A stretch of DNA of 64,000 nt from an uncultured Bacteroides sp. (GTDB lineage Bacteria > Bacteroidota > Bacteroidia > Bacteroidales > Bacteroidaceae). The notes beneath the pieces are model-generated. The model saw only the letters and a program-made list of their open reading frames with translations. It did not search any database and was not told the DNA's origin. Every line of letters starts with the position of its first letter. Position 1 is the stretch's first letter. Shown here piece after piece: positions 9,926 to 18,714 of this stretch. Position numbers and translations under genes: made by a program. The DNA is taken from NCBI RefSeq assembly GCF_963677685.1, contig NZ_OY782186.1:1984001-2048000 (forward strand), written 5' to 3'.

Positions 9926-9943
9926 CTAAAAAAATATTGAAAG

Positions 9944-11131
9944 ATGAAAGTTGCAATTGTTACATCAGGAATATTGCCAGTACCTCCTATAAAAGGAGGA
10001 GCAGTTGAAAACTTAGTGAAATTTTATCTAGATTACAATGAAATTCGGAGCGGTGATATCCAATTTACAGTATTTAGTGTTTATGATAATAATATTTCTT
10101 CTAAATCACTTCAAGAATACAAAAAAACTAAATTTGTCTTTATCAAGACTCATACTTATATATCAAAATTAAGACAATTTTTATTGAAATGGACTAAGCG
10201 TAATTTATATTACCATCATTCTTGGGAATATTTTGCTTTAAAAGTTTCAGATAGGATTAGGAAAGATAACTTTGATGTCGTAGTTGTTGAAAATCGTCCA
10301 GGTTTTATTTTTTCTTTATCTAATTGTTCAGAGGCTATTTTTATTCTTCATTTACATAATGATATGCTAAATAGAGACACTCTATTTTCTTCTGAAATAC
10401 TTAACTCTTATGCTTCGGTTCTTGTTGTTTCTAAATATATAAAGCAAAGAGTCAATTCTATTTTGCCTACAGATAAAGTTCATGTCTTATATAATGGAAT
10501 TGAGTTAGAGAATTTCAGGGAGGTGCATAAATCAGATATAACTCGGAAAAATTTTAATTTATCCGAAGATGATTTCGTTGTAGTCTATACCGGTAGAATT
10601 GAAGCTGTAAAAGGTATAAAGGAATTGCTTGACGCTTTTTCGTATCTGATAAACTATGAGAAGATAAAGCTATTGATTGTTGGTGGTGGAAATAGAAATA
10701 TAGATGAAAGTGATTTCTTTTTAGAAATGAAGAATTTATCTTCTTCTATGCTTGGTAAAATTAATTTTATAGGTTTTCAATCTTATGAAAATATTCCAGC
10801 CATATTGAATCTTTGTGATATAGCAGTTGTTCCTTCAATATGGGAAGAGCCTTTATCTTTGACATCATTAGAAGATATGGCTACTGGGTTGCCATTAGTG
10901 GTAACTAGATCAGGAGGGATTCCTGAAATTGTAAATGAAAAGTGTGCTATTATGATTGAAAAAGATGATGCTTTATCATTAAATATTTCAAAGGCAATCT
11001 TGGACTTATATCATAACGAAGATAAAAGGAGGAGTATGTCCGAACAGGCAAAAATACGTTCTGCTCTTTTTAGTAAGGAAAAATATGCTTTATCATTTCT
11101 TGAATATATAGAACAAATGCTTTGTCCTTAA
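9944..11131 (+). CDS. Family 4 glycosyltransferase in reverse orientation within the locus
   Basis: 395 residues. An N-terminal acceptor domain starts KVAIVTSGILPVPPIKGGAVE, with the G-G loop of GT4 enzymes. The C-terminal donor domain contains YTGRIEAVKGIKELLDAF and VPSIWEEPLSLTSLEDMATG, with paired glutamates in the EX7E position, then SGGIPEIV. It is the only plus-strand gene in the 5-23 kb polysaccharide locus. It has its own -7 element, and its last 39 bases overlap the 3' end of the convergent GT2 gene. Its composition appears even more AT-rich than its neighbours. Together these suggest a separate acquisition of the gene. Confidence 0.88.
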   Translation: MKVAIVTSGILPVPPIKGGAVENLVKFYLDYNEIRSGDIQFTVFSVYDNNISSKSLQEYKKTKFVFIKTHTYISKLRQFLLKWTKRNLYYHHSWEYFALKVSDRIRKDNFDVVVVENRPGFIFSLSNCSEAIFILHLHNDMLNRDTLFSSEILNSYASVLVVSKYIKQRVNSILPTDKVHVLYNGIELENFREVHKSDITRKNFNLSEDDFVVVYTGRIEAVKGIKELLDAFSYLINYEKIKLLIVGGGNRNIDESDFFLEMKNLSSSMLGKINFIGFQSYENIPAILNLCDIAVVPSIWEEPLSLTSLEDMATGLPLVVTRSGGIPEIVNEKCAIMIEKDDALSLNISKAILDLYHNEDKRRSMSEQAKIRSALFSKEKYALSFLEYIEQMLCP

Positions 11132-11926
11132 TAAGAGACTTCTCATTTTTATAAGAAAGGATACGACATGGAATATCAATTTTTGGAAGCCATTTGTTTT
11201 ATTAAATAATGGTGTAAGTTCTAATAAAGGTGAATCTGCTTTAGCAAATCTCATATAGTCAATATATATTCTTTCCGGTAGATATTCTCTCAATATTCTG
11301 GCTCTTTCTATCTCATTCAATTCAGAAGAGATAGAACTAATACCTGAAGCATCGAAATCTGCGATAATTATATCCACATTTGTGTAAGAGCAGTTTTTGA
11401 AGATTAAAGCATCAATGAAGAATTTTGAATCCGATACTATTTTGAAATTTTCATCATAACAATTGTCTTTAAATAAGTCTCTTCTTATAAATGCAGATTG
11501 ATGGCAGATACCTCCCTTTACAAAGTCAAGCATTGATATTGTAGCAATTGCTCCCCAAGGATGTGGTTGGTTGCCAAAAATATATTTTCCAGTGACTATA
11601 TCTTTATTGAGTAGAGGAACAACTTTTTCAAAAACGTCATTCGTATGGAAGCAATCGCCTGAATTCATAAAATTACAATATTCTCCAGTAGCTTGTTCAA
11701 TTCCTTTGTTCATTGCATTAAAAATTCCTTTGTCTGGCTCGGATATCCAATAATCTATTTTATTTGCATATTTCTTTATGATATTGATGCTGTTATCAGT
11801 TGACCCACCGTCAATAATAATGTATTCATATTCTAAATAAGTTTGTTTAATTATACTTTCAATAGTTTTTTCTAAACCTTTGCTATTGTTATAATTGATT
11901 GTTATAATTGATAGTTTTTTCATCAT
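11093..11926 (-). CDS. Family 2 glycosyltransferase
   Basis: 277 residues from the ATG at 11926. A longer frame runs to 11977, but it would lie inside the flippase gene. The chosen start (ATGATG) follows the flippase stop by one base, a typical coupled junction. Motifs are SIITINYNN near the N-terminus, IIDGGSTDNS, and SEPDKGIFNAMNKGI followed by FMNSGD in the DxD region. These match the WcaA/Wbb-type GT2 enzymes that build O-antigen and capsule repeats. Its 3' end overlaps that of the plus-strand glycosyltransferase. Confidence 0.87.
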   Translation of the reverse strand: MMKKLSIITINYNNSKGLEKTIESIIKQTYLEYEYIIIDGGSTDNSINIIKKYANKIDYWISEPDKGIFNAMNKGIEQATGEYCNFMNSGDCFHTNDVFEKVVPLLNKDIVTGKYIFGNQPHPWGAIATISMLDFVKGGICHQSAFIRRDLFKDNCYDENFKIVSDSKFFIDALIFKNCSYTNVDIIIADFDASGISSISSELNEIERARILREYLPERIYIDYMRFAKADSPLLELTPLFNKTNGFQKLIFHVVSFLIKMRSLLLRTKHLFYIFKK

Positions 11927-11927
11927 T

Positions 11928-13475
11928 CTATTTATTCTTAAATAATTTTTTAAATATGAAGAATCTTTTAATAACATCTTTCATACCTAATGTTGCAAAC
12001 AATATTGTTGAAAAATATAATAAGGTAAATGGAATAATAGTAAAAGTTCCATATATAAATAGTTTTTGGATATTTTCTTTCGGGTTAAAAGGGAGAAATT
12101 TAGAGGCAATACTAATTGAAACAAATGATATTATAAATGCTACATAATATCTAATTGTTCCAGCCCAATAGGTTTTTATTGAAATTTTCAACCCTTTGGT
12201 AAATAAATAGTATGGTTTCCATAATACAACAATAAGACTAATGCTAGTAACTTTACCGAGTAAAATACCTATAATTCCCCATTTAGTCGCTGCTATTATT
12301 GTGACTACTATATTTATGATGCCTTCAGCCCAAGCTGACCAAGTGTCCGAATATAAACCATGAGAATGATTGAAGATATCAACTACTCCACGGGTTTGCA
12401 TAATAAAAAAGTTGATTAATAAAAGAATTAGAATTGTGTGGCTTAACTGATATTCTGCTCCTAGCCACCATATAATAAAAGGGTCCATTAAATGATAGAG
12501 TGAGAATACTATAACTCCAGCAATAAAATAACGAATGGACATTAATTCCCAAAAGACTTTCATTATATTTTTTTTATTTCCTTCCGCTACTAAATTGCCC
12601 ACTCCAGCACTCACACCGTCTAGAGTTGTGTTTATCATGGTTATTAGCTTATAAATTATCATAGTATAATTTCCGTAGAAAGCTACCATTTTTAGTGAAA
12701 CAAAGGCAAATATCATTATTCCATCACTTTTGCTAAGAAGAAAATCCTTAATCTGATGTATGAAAATTTGTTTTGTGTTGGTTAGTATTTCTGGATATTT
12801 CTTTAATAATAATTTCCCATCTTTGATGTTAGTCTTTAGCCAAGGGTACTCTTTGTTTATTTTCCAGTTTAATGTCACACATATAACGACTCCAAATATA
12901 AATTCAGTAGCAACCCATAGATATAAATTTTTATAGTTGTATGCCAATGAAATTTGCAGTATTATTTTAATAATATTTATTGTTTGAATATAGGCTGATA
13001 CAATATAATTTTTTTGGTCTGCTCCTAGTAATATTTGTTTGTAGTTAATGAAGTAGCCTATTAAAGAAGAACCTAAATAGGAGGCAAATGAGAAATAAAT
13101 GATTGCCATGTTAAACATGGTGTTCTTGAAAATAAATATAAATGAAATGCTTGTTAGTACTCCTCCTATCGCAATAATTATCCCTATCTTACGGTATAGA
13201 TAACCGAAAATGGACATTATCTCAATAATTTTAATCTTATTTTCTTTTTGTATTGGTTTGAACAAGAAGAAACTTATGCATGTTCCAATACCTAGTTCTG
13301 CAAGGTTTAAAAATCCTAAAATATTTTGTAATGTGCCAGTAAGTCCTATAAACTCTGCGCCTAAACATTCCAAAAATATTTTTCGGGAAAAGAAAGATAA
13401 GACTAATGTTATAAAATAGAAAAACAGTCCTATTCGTGCATTAAGAATACTTTTTTGTAACCGCGATTTAGCCAT
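11928..13475 (-). CDS. Polysaccharide repeat-unit flippase (Wzx-like, MOP superfamily)
   Basis: 515 residues, almost entirely hydrophobic, with about 12-14 predicted membrane helices. It begins SILNARIGLFFYFITLVLSF and has LGAEFIGLTGTLQNILGFLNLAELGIG near the N-terminus, the pattern of Wzx/RfbX-type oligosaccharide flippases. It should move the undecaprenyl-linked repeat unit across the inner membrane. The start codon shares one base with the stop of the upstream glycosyltransferase (TAATG), so translation is probably coupled. The GT2 at 11926 follows directly. A Wzx-like flippase together with the polymerase at 18715 and the chain-length protein at 20147 indicates a Wzy-dependent pathway. 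Confidence 0.9.
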   Translation of the reverse strand: MAKSRLQKSILNARIGLFFYFITLVLSFFSRKIFLECLGAEFIGLTGTLQNILGFLNLAELGIGTCISFFLFKPIQKENKIKIIEIMSIFGYLYRKIGIIIAIGGVLTSISFIFIFKNTMFNMAIIYFSFASYLGSSLIGYFINYKQILLGADQKNYIVSAYIQTINIIKIILQISLAYNYKNLYLWVATEFIFGVVICVTLNWKINKEYPWLKTNIKDGKLLLKKYPEILTNTKQIFIHQIKDFLLSKSDGIMIFAFVSLKMVAFYGNYTMIIYKLITMINTTLDGVSAGVGNLVAEGNKKNIMKVFWELMSIRYFIAGVIVFSLYHLMDPFIIWWLGAEYQLSHTILILLLINFFIMQTRGVVDIFNHSHGLYSDTWSAWAEGIINIVVTIIAATKWGIIGILLGKVTSISLIVVLWKPYYLFTKGLKISIKTYWAGTIRYYVAFIISFVSISIASKFLPFNPKENIQKLFIYGTFTIIPFTLLYFSTILFATLGMKDVIKRFFIFKKLFKNK

Positions 13476-14656
13476 TATCTTTTTGTTAATTCTAGTAATA
13501 TTTTATTCCATTCTTGGGTGATTTTTAGAATGCTAAATTTTTGCGAATAATTGAATGCAATTTTGCTAATATTGATGATATTTACTTTTTCTGTTACAAA
13601 TTTCATTTTTTCTGATAAATCTGCGATATTTTCATTTTCAAAAAAGAAGCCGACCCCTTTGCCTTCAAGCAATTCTTTAGTGATAGGGAGATATGATGAT
13701 ATTATGGGCAGTCCATAAGACATTGCTTCGAGTAAGACCAAGCCAAATCCTTCCCAGCGTGAACTAAGAATATATACACTGCTTGAATTATAATATTGCT
13801 CAATATTTTTGGTAAATGGATGTATGTGTATTCGGTTTTCTAACTGGTATTTGCTTATTAAAGAATGAAGCTTTTTCTCTTCAGTACCTTCTCCAACGAT
13901 GTCTAATGTCCATATTTTATCCCGTTTAGCAAAGAGAGCGAAAGCTTTTATTAATATATCAAAACCTTTATGAAAGGGCGAAAAACGTCCAACTGCTAGG
14001 AATTTTTTATACTTAGGAGAACCTTTTCCTTTTGGTTCTATTGTCAGGGGATTGTAAATAACACTAGTCTGAATATTCATCTTTTTTTTGAATTTTTCTT
14101 GATCGGAATTTGAAAGGACTATGATATTATCCAGATTTGGCATTAAATATTTGAACTGATTTTTCTGTTTTTTTATATAAGATGTTTTAATAGTAAAAAA
14201 TGCGTCGTAAGAATTATGCATCCATCCAATTGTTTTTGCTTTAATTTGTTTGCGGATGCTGGCTAAATGAAAAGATAGAAACACATGTACTCCTATGACT
14301 ACATCATATTCTTGCTCATTTAATATATTAATCAGTAAGGAACGTTGAGTGTGTGGGAATGAACTATATCCGTACCATTTTGAAAAAAGTTGGTTTTGCG
14401 GTAATACGGTTTTATACAGTAAACTATATATTTTGCATGGTATGTTCTCAAAAAAGGGACTTTTATTATATTGTAAATTTACATATTGAATATTAGCAGA
14501 GTTTAACTTATACATCGTGGTGTTATTTAGTGATGAATCATCTAAAGTTAAAATTGTAATATCATGCTGTTTTGATAATTCTTTTGCTATTACAGCAGTA
14601 ACTCGCTGAACTCCTCCAAATGTAAATATGGTATTACAATAAAAACATATTTTCAT
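13475..14656 (-). CDS. Family 4 glycosyltransferase
   Basis: 393 residues. The N-terminal FGGVQRV loop and the C-terminal AVGRFSPFHKGFDILIKAFALF and SSRWEGFGLVLLEAMSYG are complete GT4 signatures, with the EX7E glutamates present. It is a cytoplasmic retaining enzyme for repeat-unit assembly. It lies immediately downstream of the transposase relic (14786-16135) and upstream of the flippase. The relic therefore separates this half of the locus from the promoter-proximal half, and 14657-14785 may have to supply its own promoter; I see no strong one there. Confidence 0.88.
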   Translation of the reverse strand: MKICFYCNTIFTFGGVQRVTAVIAKELSKQHDITILTLDDSSLNNTTMYKLNSANIQYVNLQYNKSPFFENIPCKIYSLLYKTVLPQNQLFSKWYGYSSFPHTQRSLLINILNEQEYDVVIGVHVFLSFHLASIRKQIKAKTIGWMHNSYDAFFTIKTSYIKKQKNQFKYLMPNLDNIIVLSNSDQEKFKKKMNIQTSVIYNPLTIEPKGKGSPKYKKFLAVGRFSPFHKGFDILIKAFALFAKRDKIWTLDIVGEGTEEKKLHSLISKYQLENRIHIHPFTKNIEQYYNSSSVYILSSRWEGFGLVLLEAMSYGLPIISSYLPITKELLEGKGVGFFFENENIADLSEKMKFVTEKVNIINISKIAFNYSQKFSILKITQEWNKILLELTKR

Positions 14657-14785
14657 ATTCTTTTATTTTATGTTGTTTATTGTTGATTTGAATATATTAG
14701 CAAATATACCTTTTTTTTTGACTTATAGACATAAAAAACTTAAAATAGTTTTTATTGTCTTTTTTCTTTCTTTTTTAGGATTTTG

Positions 14786-16135
14786 CTAAAGTTCTTTTTT
14801 ATGGGGTAATGTTATTTTTTTCCTGATCTGCCTTAAAAAGTATATTTCAGCGAAACATCTCTTATGGTTAGTGTTTTGCTGATTCTTTTTACAAGTAGGC
14901 GAAGAACACTCATTGTTCTTTTTGAAGTTATATGCAGCTGCAGCTAACATCAGGTTGATAGCATCCCTTAATAATCCTTTATAAAAGTTTCGCCCTAAAC
15001 GATAATCAGTTTTCAGATGTCCGATGCTTGGTTCCATTTCTGCACGCTTGCAAAATAGCTTGTGCTTCTTCTTACGTTGATAGTAAGTACCTTTGTTGGC
15101 ACACCATGAATGAGTATTTGTTTTCCGTTTACCTCTTTCCTGCCACGATATCCTTTATCTCCTGCTAATCACCTAATACTTTTTCCATCAGACGATGCAC
15201 TTGTTTCAAGCTCTTCTGAATCATGTGCCCATCGTATTCGTTGTGGAAAGAGCTGGCACCAAGAATGACACTTGTGCAAGAGCGTATGATGAAGAGCTTA
15301 TTACCAAATTCGTACTTTTTGTGTTTTTTTGCCTTTATTAATGCATTGAACGTCAGGTTCATGGATGGAATAAATCTTATGGGTAGAATTATGATGTTGT
15401 AAAAGTATCGTTTCAAAAATGGATAGTAATTCATTATATGCTCGACTCTCCCTTAAATTACGTTTGAGTTCTCTGACTAGACACCTGGCAATCGTACGTA
15501 AACGCTTATGGGCTTTTATGGCTTTCTTCCGATTCTTGGGATGATCACGAAAACGTTGATCCCGATAAATCCCTTTCAAAATAAATGTGTATGACTGATG
15601 TGTGGGCAAATTCAATTCTTTTACAATTTTAAGCACTTTGCCAACTATCTTTTTGTGTAGTTTTGCATCTGTGGGGTAAGTTACATTCTTTTCCTGTACG
15701 GTAGAGTCGATAAAGGCAGTATTATGATGCTGATCATCGCTCTTGTCATCATTCACGCGGATGCTTTCACAAAAAGTAAGCTCTATGCTTTTTTTACCTA
15801 TCCGTTTGCGAATATGTACTAGCTCGGATGAACTACGGGGAAAAGAAGGCACAAATTTATGCATGCTACAGAAATATTGAAAGTAGGCATTCTCACTCCA
15901 TTGTTCGACAACGGACTCATTAGAGGTTGCGCAGATGTTTGAGAATCAGTAACCCATACATCAAACGGATCGGTTTAGCCGGAGGATCATTATATGGGCA
16001 ATAAAGTGGGGTAAATGCATTTTCAAACATTGACCAGTTAATCTTGTGAGAAAGTTTATGCAAAGGATGCTGCTGGTTCAGTAAATCATCCAAAGATGAG
16101 AATAAAGACGGGGAGGATGGAGTTGTATTTATCAT
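14786..16135 (-). pseudogene. Decayed IS1182/IS5-like transposase
   Basis: Pieces of one DDE transposase lie in order in shifting frames on the minus strand. The N-terminal DUF772-like part is at 15920-16135 (LFSSLDDLLNQQHPLHKL, LMYGLLILKHLRNL). The middle is at about 15301-15925 (SENAYFQYFC, then FVPSFPRSSSELVHIRKRIG). A later core part is at about 15165-15330 (YEFGNKLFIIRS and HNEYDGHMIQKSL). The C-terminal part is at 14786-15037 (EPSIGHLKTDYRLGRNFYKG). At least three frameshifts, near 15925, 15320 and 15170, separate them, so no full product can be made. No convincing terminal inverted repeats or target duplication were found, so the element's boundaries are undefined. It interrupts the polysaccharide locus between two glycosyltransferases. 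Confidence 0.85.
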
Positions 16136-16385
16136 AAGAATCTACAAGTTTATACATCTAAAGATACAAAAGCTTGCAGATTTATAACAGGAATTATGAT
16201 ATTGTAATACTGGTAATTAGTATATAAATGACTTATTAAGGACCGACTAAATAAATGATGATACTAGTATTTTTGTTTTTTATATATAAGTTTCTGACTG
16301 TGTACTATATCTGTTGGGAGAGGAGTAAGGTAAAAGAACCTCAATTTTGAGCTGTAGCATTTGCGTCACCTATCGTATCGGGTTG

Positions 16386-17510
16386 TCATTTACAGGGTAA
16401 TATATCTTTGTAGATCTTTAATAGCTTATTTGCTGTTGACTCCCATGAAAATAATTTTGTGCGTATCAAGCCATAGTCCACTTGTTTTTTATAAAGTTCT
16501 TTATCTTGCTCTAACTGTAATAGACAGTCGGCTATTTCTTGAATATTAAATGGATTAACGAGTAAGGAATCTTCACCTGCTATTTCAGGCATAGCAGAAG
16601 TGTTACTTGTTATAATGGGAATTCCACACGCCATTGCTTCTAACATAGGGATACCAAAACTTTCGCGTAATGAAGGATATAAGAATGCAAATGCCCCATT
16701 GTAAAGTGCTATTAGATCTTTGTTAGGGATATATCCAGGAAAGATTAAATGAGATTTAATCTTTTCAATACCCTCTTTTATAAGAATACTGTCTATAATT
16801 TCTTCTTTTAAGTCAGCAATTAGAAGTGAGCGTTTTTGGGTAGACTGTTGAAGGTATACATAATATGCTTTGAGTACACCAACTGTGTTTTTTTTAGGAT
16901 CGGTATTACCGAGAAAGAATAGATACCCTTCAGATTGAATATATTTTAGGGTGATAGACCTATCTTTTTTATTGGGCGAAAAAGAGGGACTATAACCATT
17001 ATAAACAACGGTTAATACTTCTTGAGGAAGCTGAAGAGTAGTATGTATACGATTACATTCAAATTTGGATACAGTTATTATTTTTTTGCATTTATATAAT
17101 ATGTGCGGCACAATAATACGGCGATAATACCATCCCATTTCTTGATACCAAGATAGGTTTGATGATTGACGCTGTTCTAAAAAAATAATATCATGTAATG
17201 TTAATATTAATGGCACGGAGCATACTAGAGGTGCTGTGTTACTTGTGCAGTGTAATAAATCAGGTTTAAGCTTATGTATAGCATAAGGTAAAGCTATTTG
17301 TTCCCAAAGCGGATAAGAAGGGCACTTTAATTCGATTATATGTACGTTCTTAGATTCGCTTAGACAACGATCTGGACCTGGACTTACGAATATAAAATAT
17401 TCATTTTTAGTGTCTATTTTTTGTAATTCTCGGATGCTTTCCAAAGCAACAAAGTCCATACCATGTTTTTTTTTTCGAAAAATTCGTTGTGCTTCAATAG
17501 CTATTTTCAT
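16386..17510 (-). CDS. Family 4 glycosyltransferase (mannosyltransferase-like)
   Basis: 374 residues. It carries FLGNTDPKKNTVGVLKAYYVY and PSLRESFGIPMLEAMACG followed by NTSAMPEIAG, a subgroup of GT4 enzymes often annotated as mannosyl- or rhamnosyltransferases. The EX7E glutamates are present. A run of ten A residues (minus strand, 17475-17466) encodes the RKKK segment at residues 12-15 and is a possible slippage site. It lies 26 nt downstream of the GT2 gene. The transposase relic follows it. Confidence 0.88.
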   Translation of the reverse strand: MKIAIEAQRIFRKKKHGMDFVALESIRELQKIDTKNEYFIFVSPGPDRCLSESKNVHIIELKCPSYPLWEQIALPYAIHKLKPDLLHCTSNTAPLVCSVPLILTLHDIIFLEQRQSSNLSWYQEMGWYYRRIIVPHILYKCKKIITVSKFECNRIHTTLQLPQEVLTVVYNGYSPSFSPNKKDRSITLKYIQSEGYLFFLGNTDPKKNTVGVLKAYYVYLQQSTQKRSLLIADLKEEIIDSILIKEGIEKIKSHLIFPGYIPNKDLIALYNGAFAFLYPSLRESFGIPMLEAMACGIPIITSNTSAMPEIAGEDSLLVNPFNIQEIADCLLQLEQDKELYKKQVDYGLIRTKLFSWESTANKLLKIYKDILPCK

Positions 17511-17536
17511 CTTTATCCTTTTTATGTTGATTTTAT

Positions 17537-18685
17537 TTAATTACCATGATCTGTATGGATAAATTTTTTGTCTACTGTCTTTGATTTCATTATGTTGCTT
17601 AGCATAATAAAAGTTAATGATGGTATTTGTGTTATTGCTTTTAATGTTTTTTTATTGAAATGTTGTCGTGGTATAGCTAATATTAATGTGAAAATTAAGG
17701 CTGCAAATAACATCCACCATTTGAAGCTTGCTTCTAAACGAATAAAGCTTGTTAGACAACCAAATACAAAAAGAATAAACACTAATACGATTCTAGGTGG
17801 TAACATCCACTGAATTATTTTGTCACAATAATCAAAGTTACCGGTAAATAACGCCTTTGGGAAGTAGGGTAAAGCTGAAGTAAGTGATTCAAATTGCGCT
17901 GTCACCCAACGCTGGCGCTGATTCTTTAAACTTTCTTTTTTTTGTATTTTCTCGTCGAATACTAGTAGATGATTCAGATATTCGATATATATATTATCTT
18001 TGAGTAATAAAATTTCAAGTTCTTTGTCTTCACCTGTAGTTTGTAATAACTTCACATTATTTCTGAACCAAGTGGCGTCCAAAGCCATTCCTGAGCCAAT
18101 TAAGGCTGATGAAAAGCCGAGAGTTACATGTCCTTTACGGAATATCGAATTATTAATTTCTTCACTTATTGCATCAAGAATTGCAATATTTGTATCACTA
18201 TTCTTTGCTACGCGGTGGGCTTGAATTGCTTTTAAACCTTTATTGCGAGCTTGATTTATTTCATGTAAAAAGTCGGGAGTAGTAATATTATCAGCATCCA
18301 TGATAATAATCATATCATATTGTTCATGTAAAGTGGCTTCTATGGCAAGCTTCATTGCTTTGGCTTTGGAGCTTTCTTTATAATCAGCTATTAGCAATCG
18401 GATAGGGAATAGACTTAGCTCTTCGTTTGTAGAGTCTTTCATTTGATCTGAAATAACTATTATTTCATATTTATCGGATGGATAATCTTGCTTCAAAAAA
18501 GAATAGATAGACTGTATAATAACTTTATCCTCTCTGTATGCTGGAAACAAAACAGCAAATTTATTTAGTTTATTGATTTGTTGACGTTCTTGTTTGCTAT
18601 AAAATTTTGAAGCAAGAGTAAATACAAATAAATAAATTACTGACATAGCCATCAACCAGAAAATTATCATTTCAGCTATTTGCAT
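17537..18685 (-). CDS. Membrane-bound family 2 glycosyltransferase (cellulose-synthase-like)
   Basis: 382 residues. A membrane segment spans about residues 5-25. The GT2 domain follows with LFPAYREDKVI, ISDQMKDSTNE, IIMDADNI (metal/nucleotide site), a TTGEDKELE catalytic acid motif and the QRQRW motif. Two to three membrane helices end the protein. QxxRW plus flanking helices is the arrangement of processive or membrane-embedded GT2 enzymes. It is therefore a candidate either for chain synthesis or for the first sugar transfer on the lipid carrier. It lies 29 nt downstream of the polymerase and 26 nt upstream of the next glycosyltransferase. Confidence 0.87.
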   Translation of the reverse strand: MQIAEMIIFWLMAMSVIYLFVFTLASKFYSKQERQQINKLNKFAVLFPAYREDKVIIQSIYSFLKQDYPSDKYEIIVISDQMKDSTNEELSLFPIRLLIADYKESSKAKAMKLAIEATLHEQYDMIIIMDADNITTPDFLHEINQARNKGLKAIQAHRVAKNSDTNIAILDAISEEINNSIFRKGHVTLGFSSALIGSGMALDATWFRNNVKLLQTTGEDKELEILLLKDNIYIEYLNHLLVFDEKIQKKESLKNQRQRWVTAQFESLTSALPYFPKALFTGNFDYCDKIIQWMLPPRIVLVFILFVFGCLTSFIRLEASFKWWMLFAALIFTLILAIPRQHFNKKTLKAITQIPSLTFIMLSNIMKSKTVDKKFIHTDHGN

Positions 18686-18714
18686 ATTCTTTTTTTGTTA
18701 AATATAAACTTTCT

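Larger units (their letters stand above)
9557..9943. other. 387-bp intergenic region between divergent glycosyltransferase genes
   Basis: No coding frame is convincing here. It contains a minus-strand -7-like element at 9585-9592, a plus-strand -7-like element at 9918-9925, and an AT-rich hairpin at 9868-9904. It is very AT-rich even for this window. Confidence 0.6.

Noticed and set aside
14786..16135. Programmed frameshifting in the IS1182-like element
   Set aside because: At least three separate shifts and no intact domain order in two frames indicate decay, not recoding.
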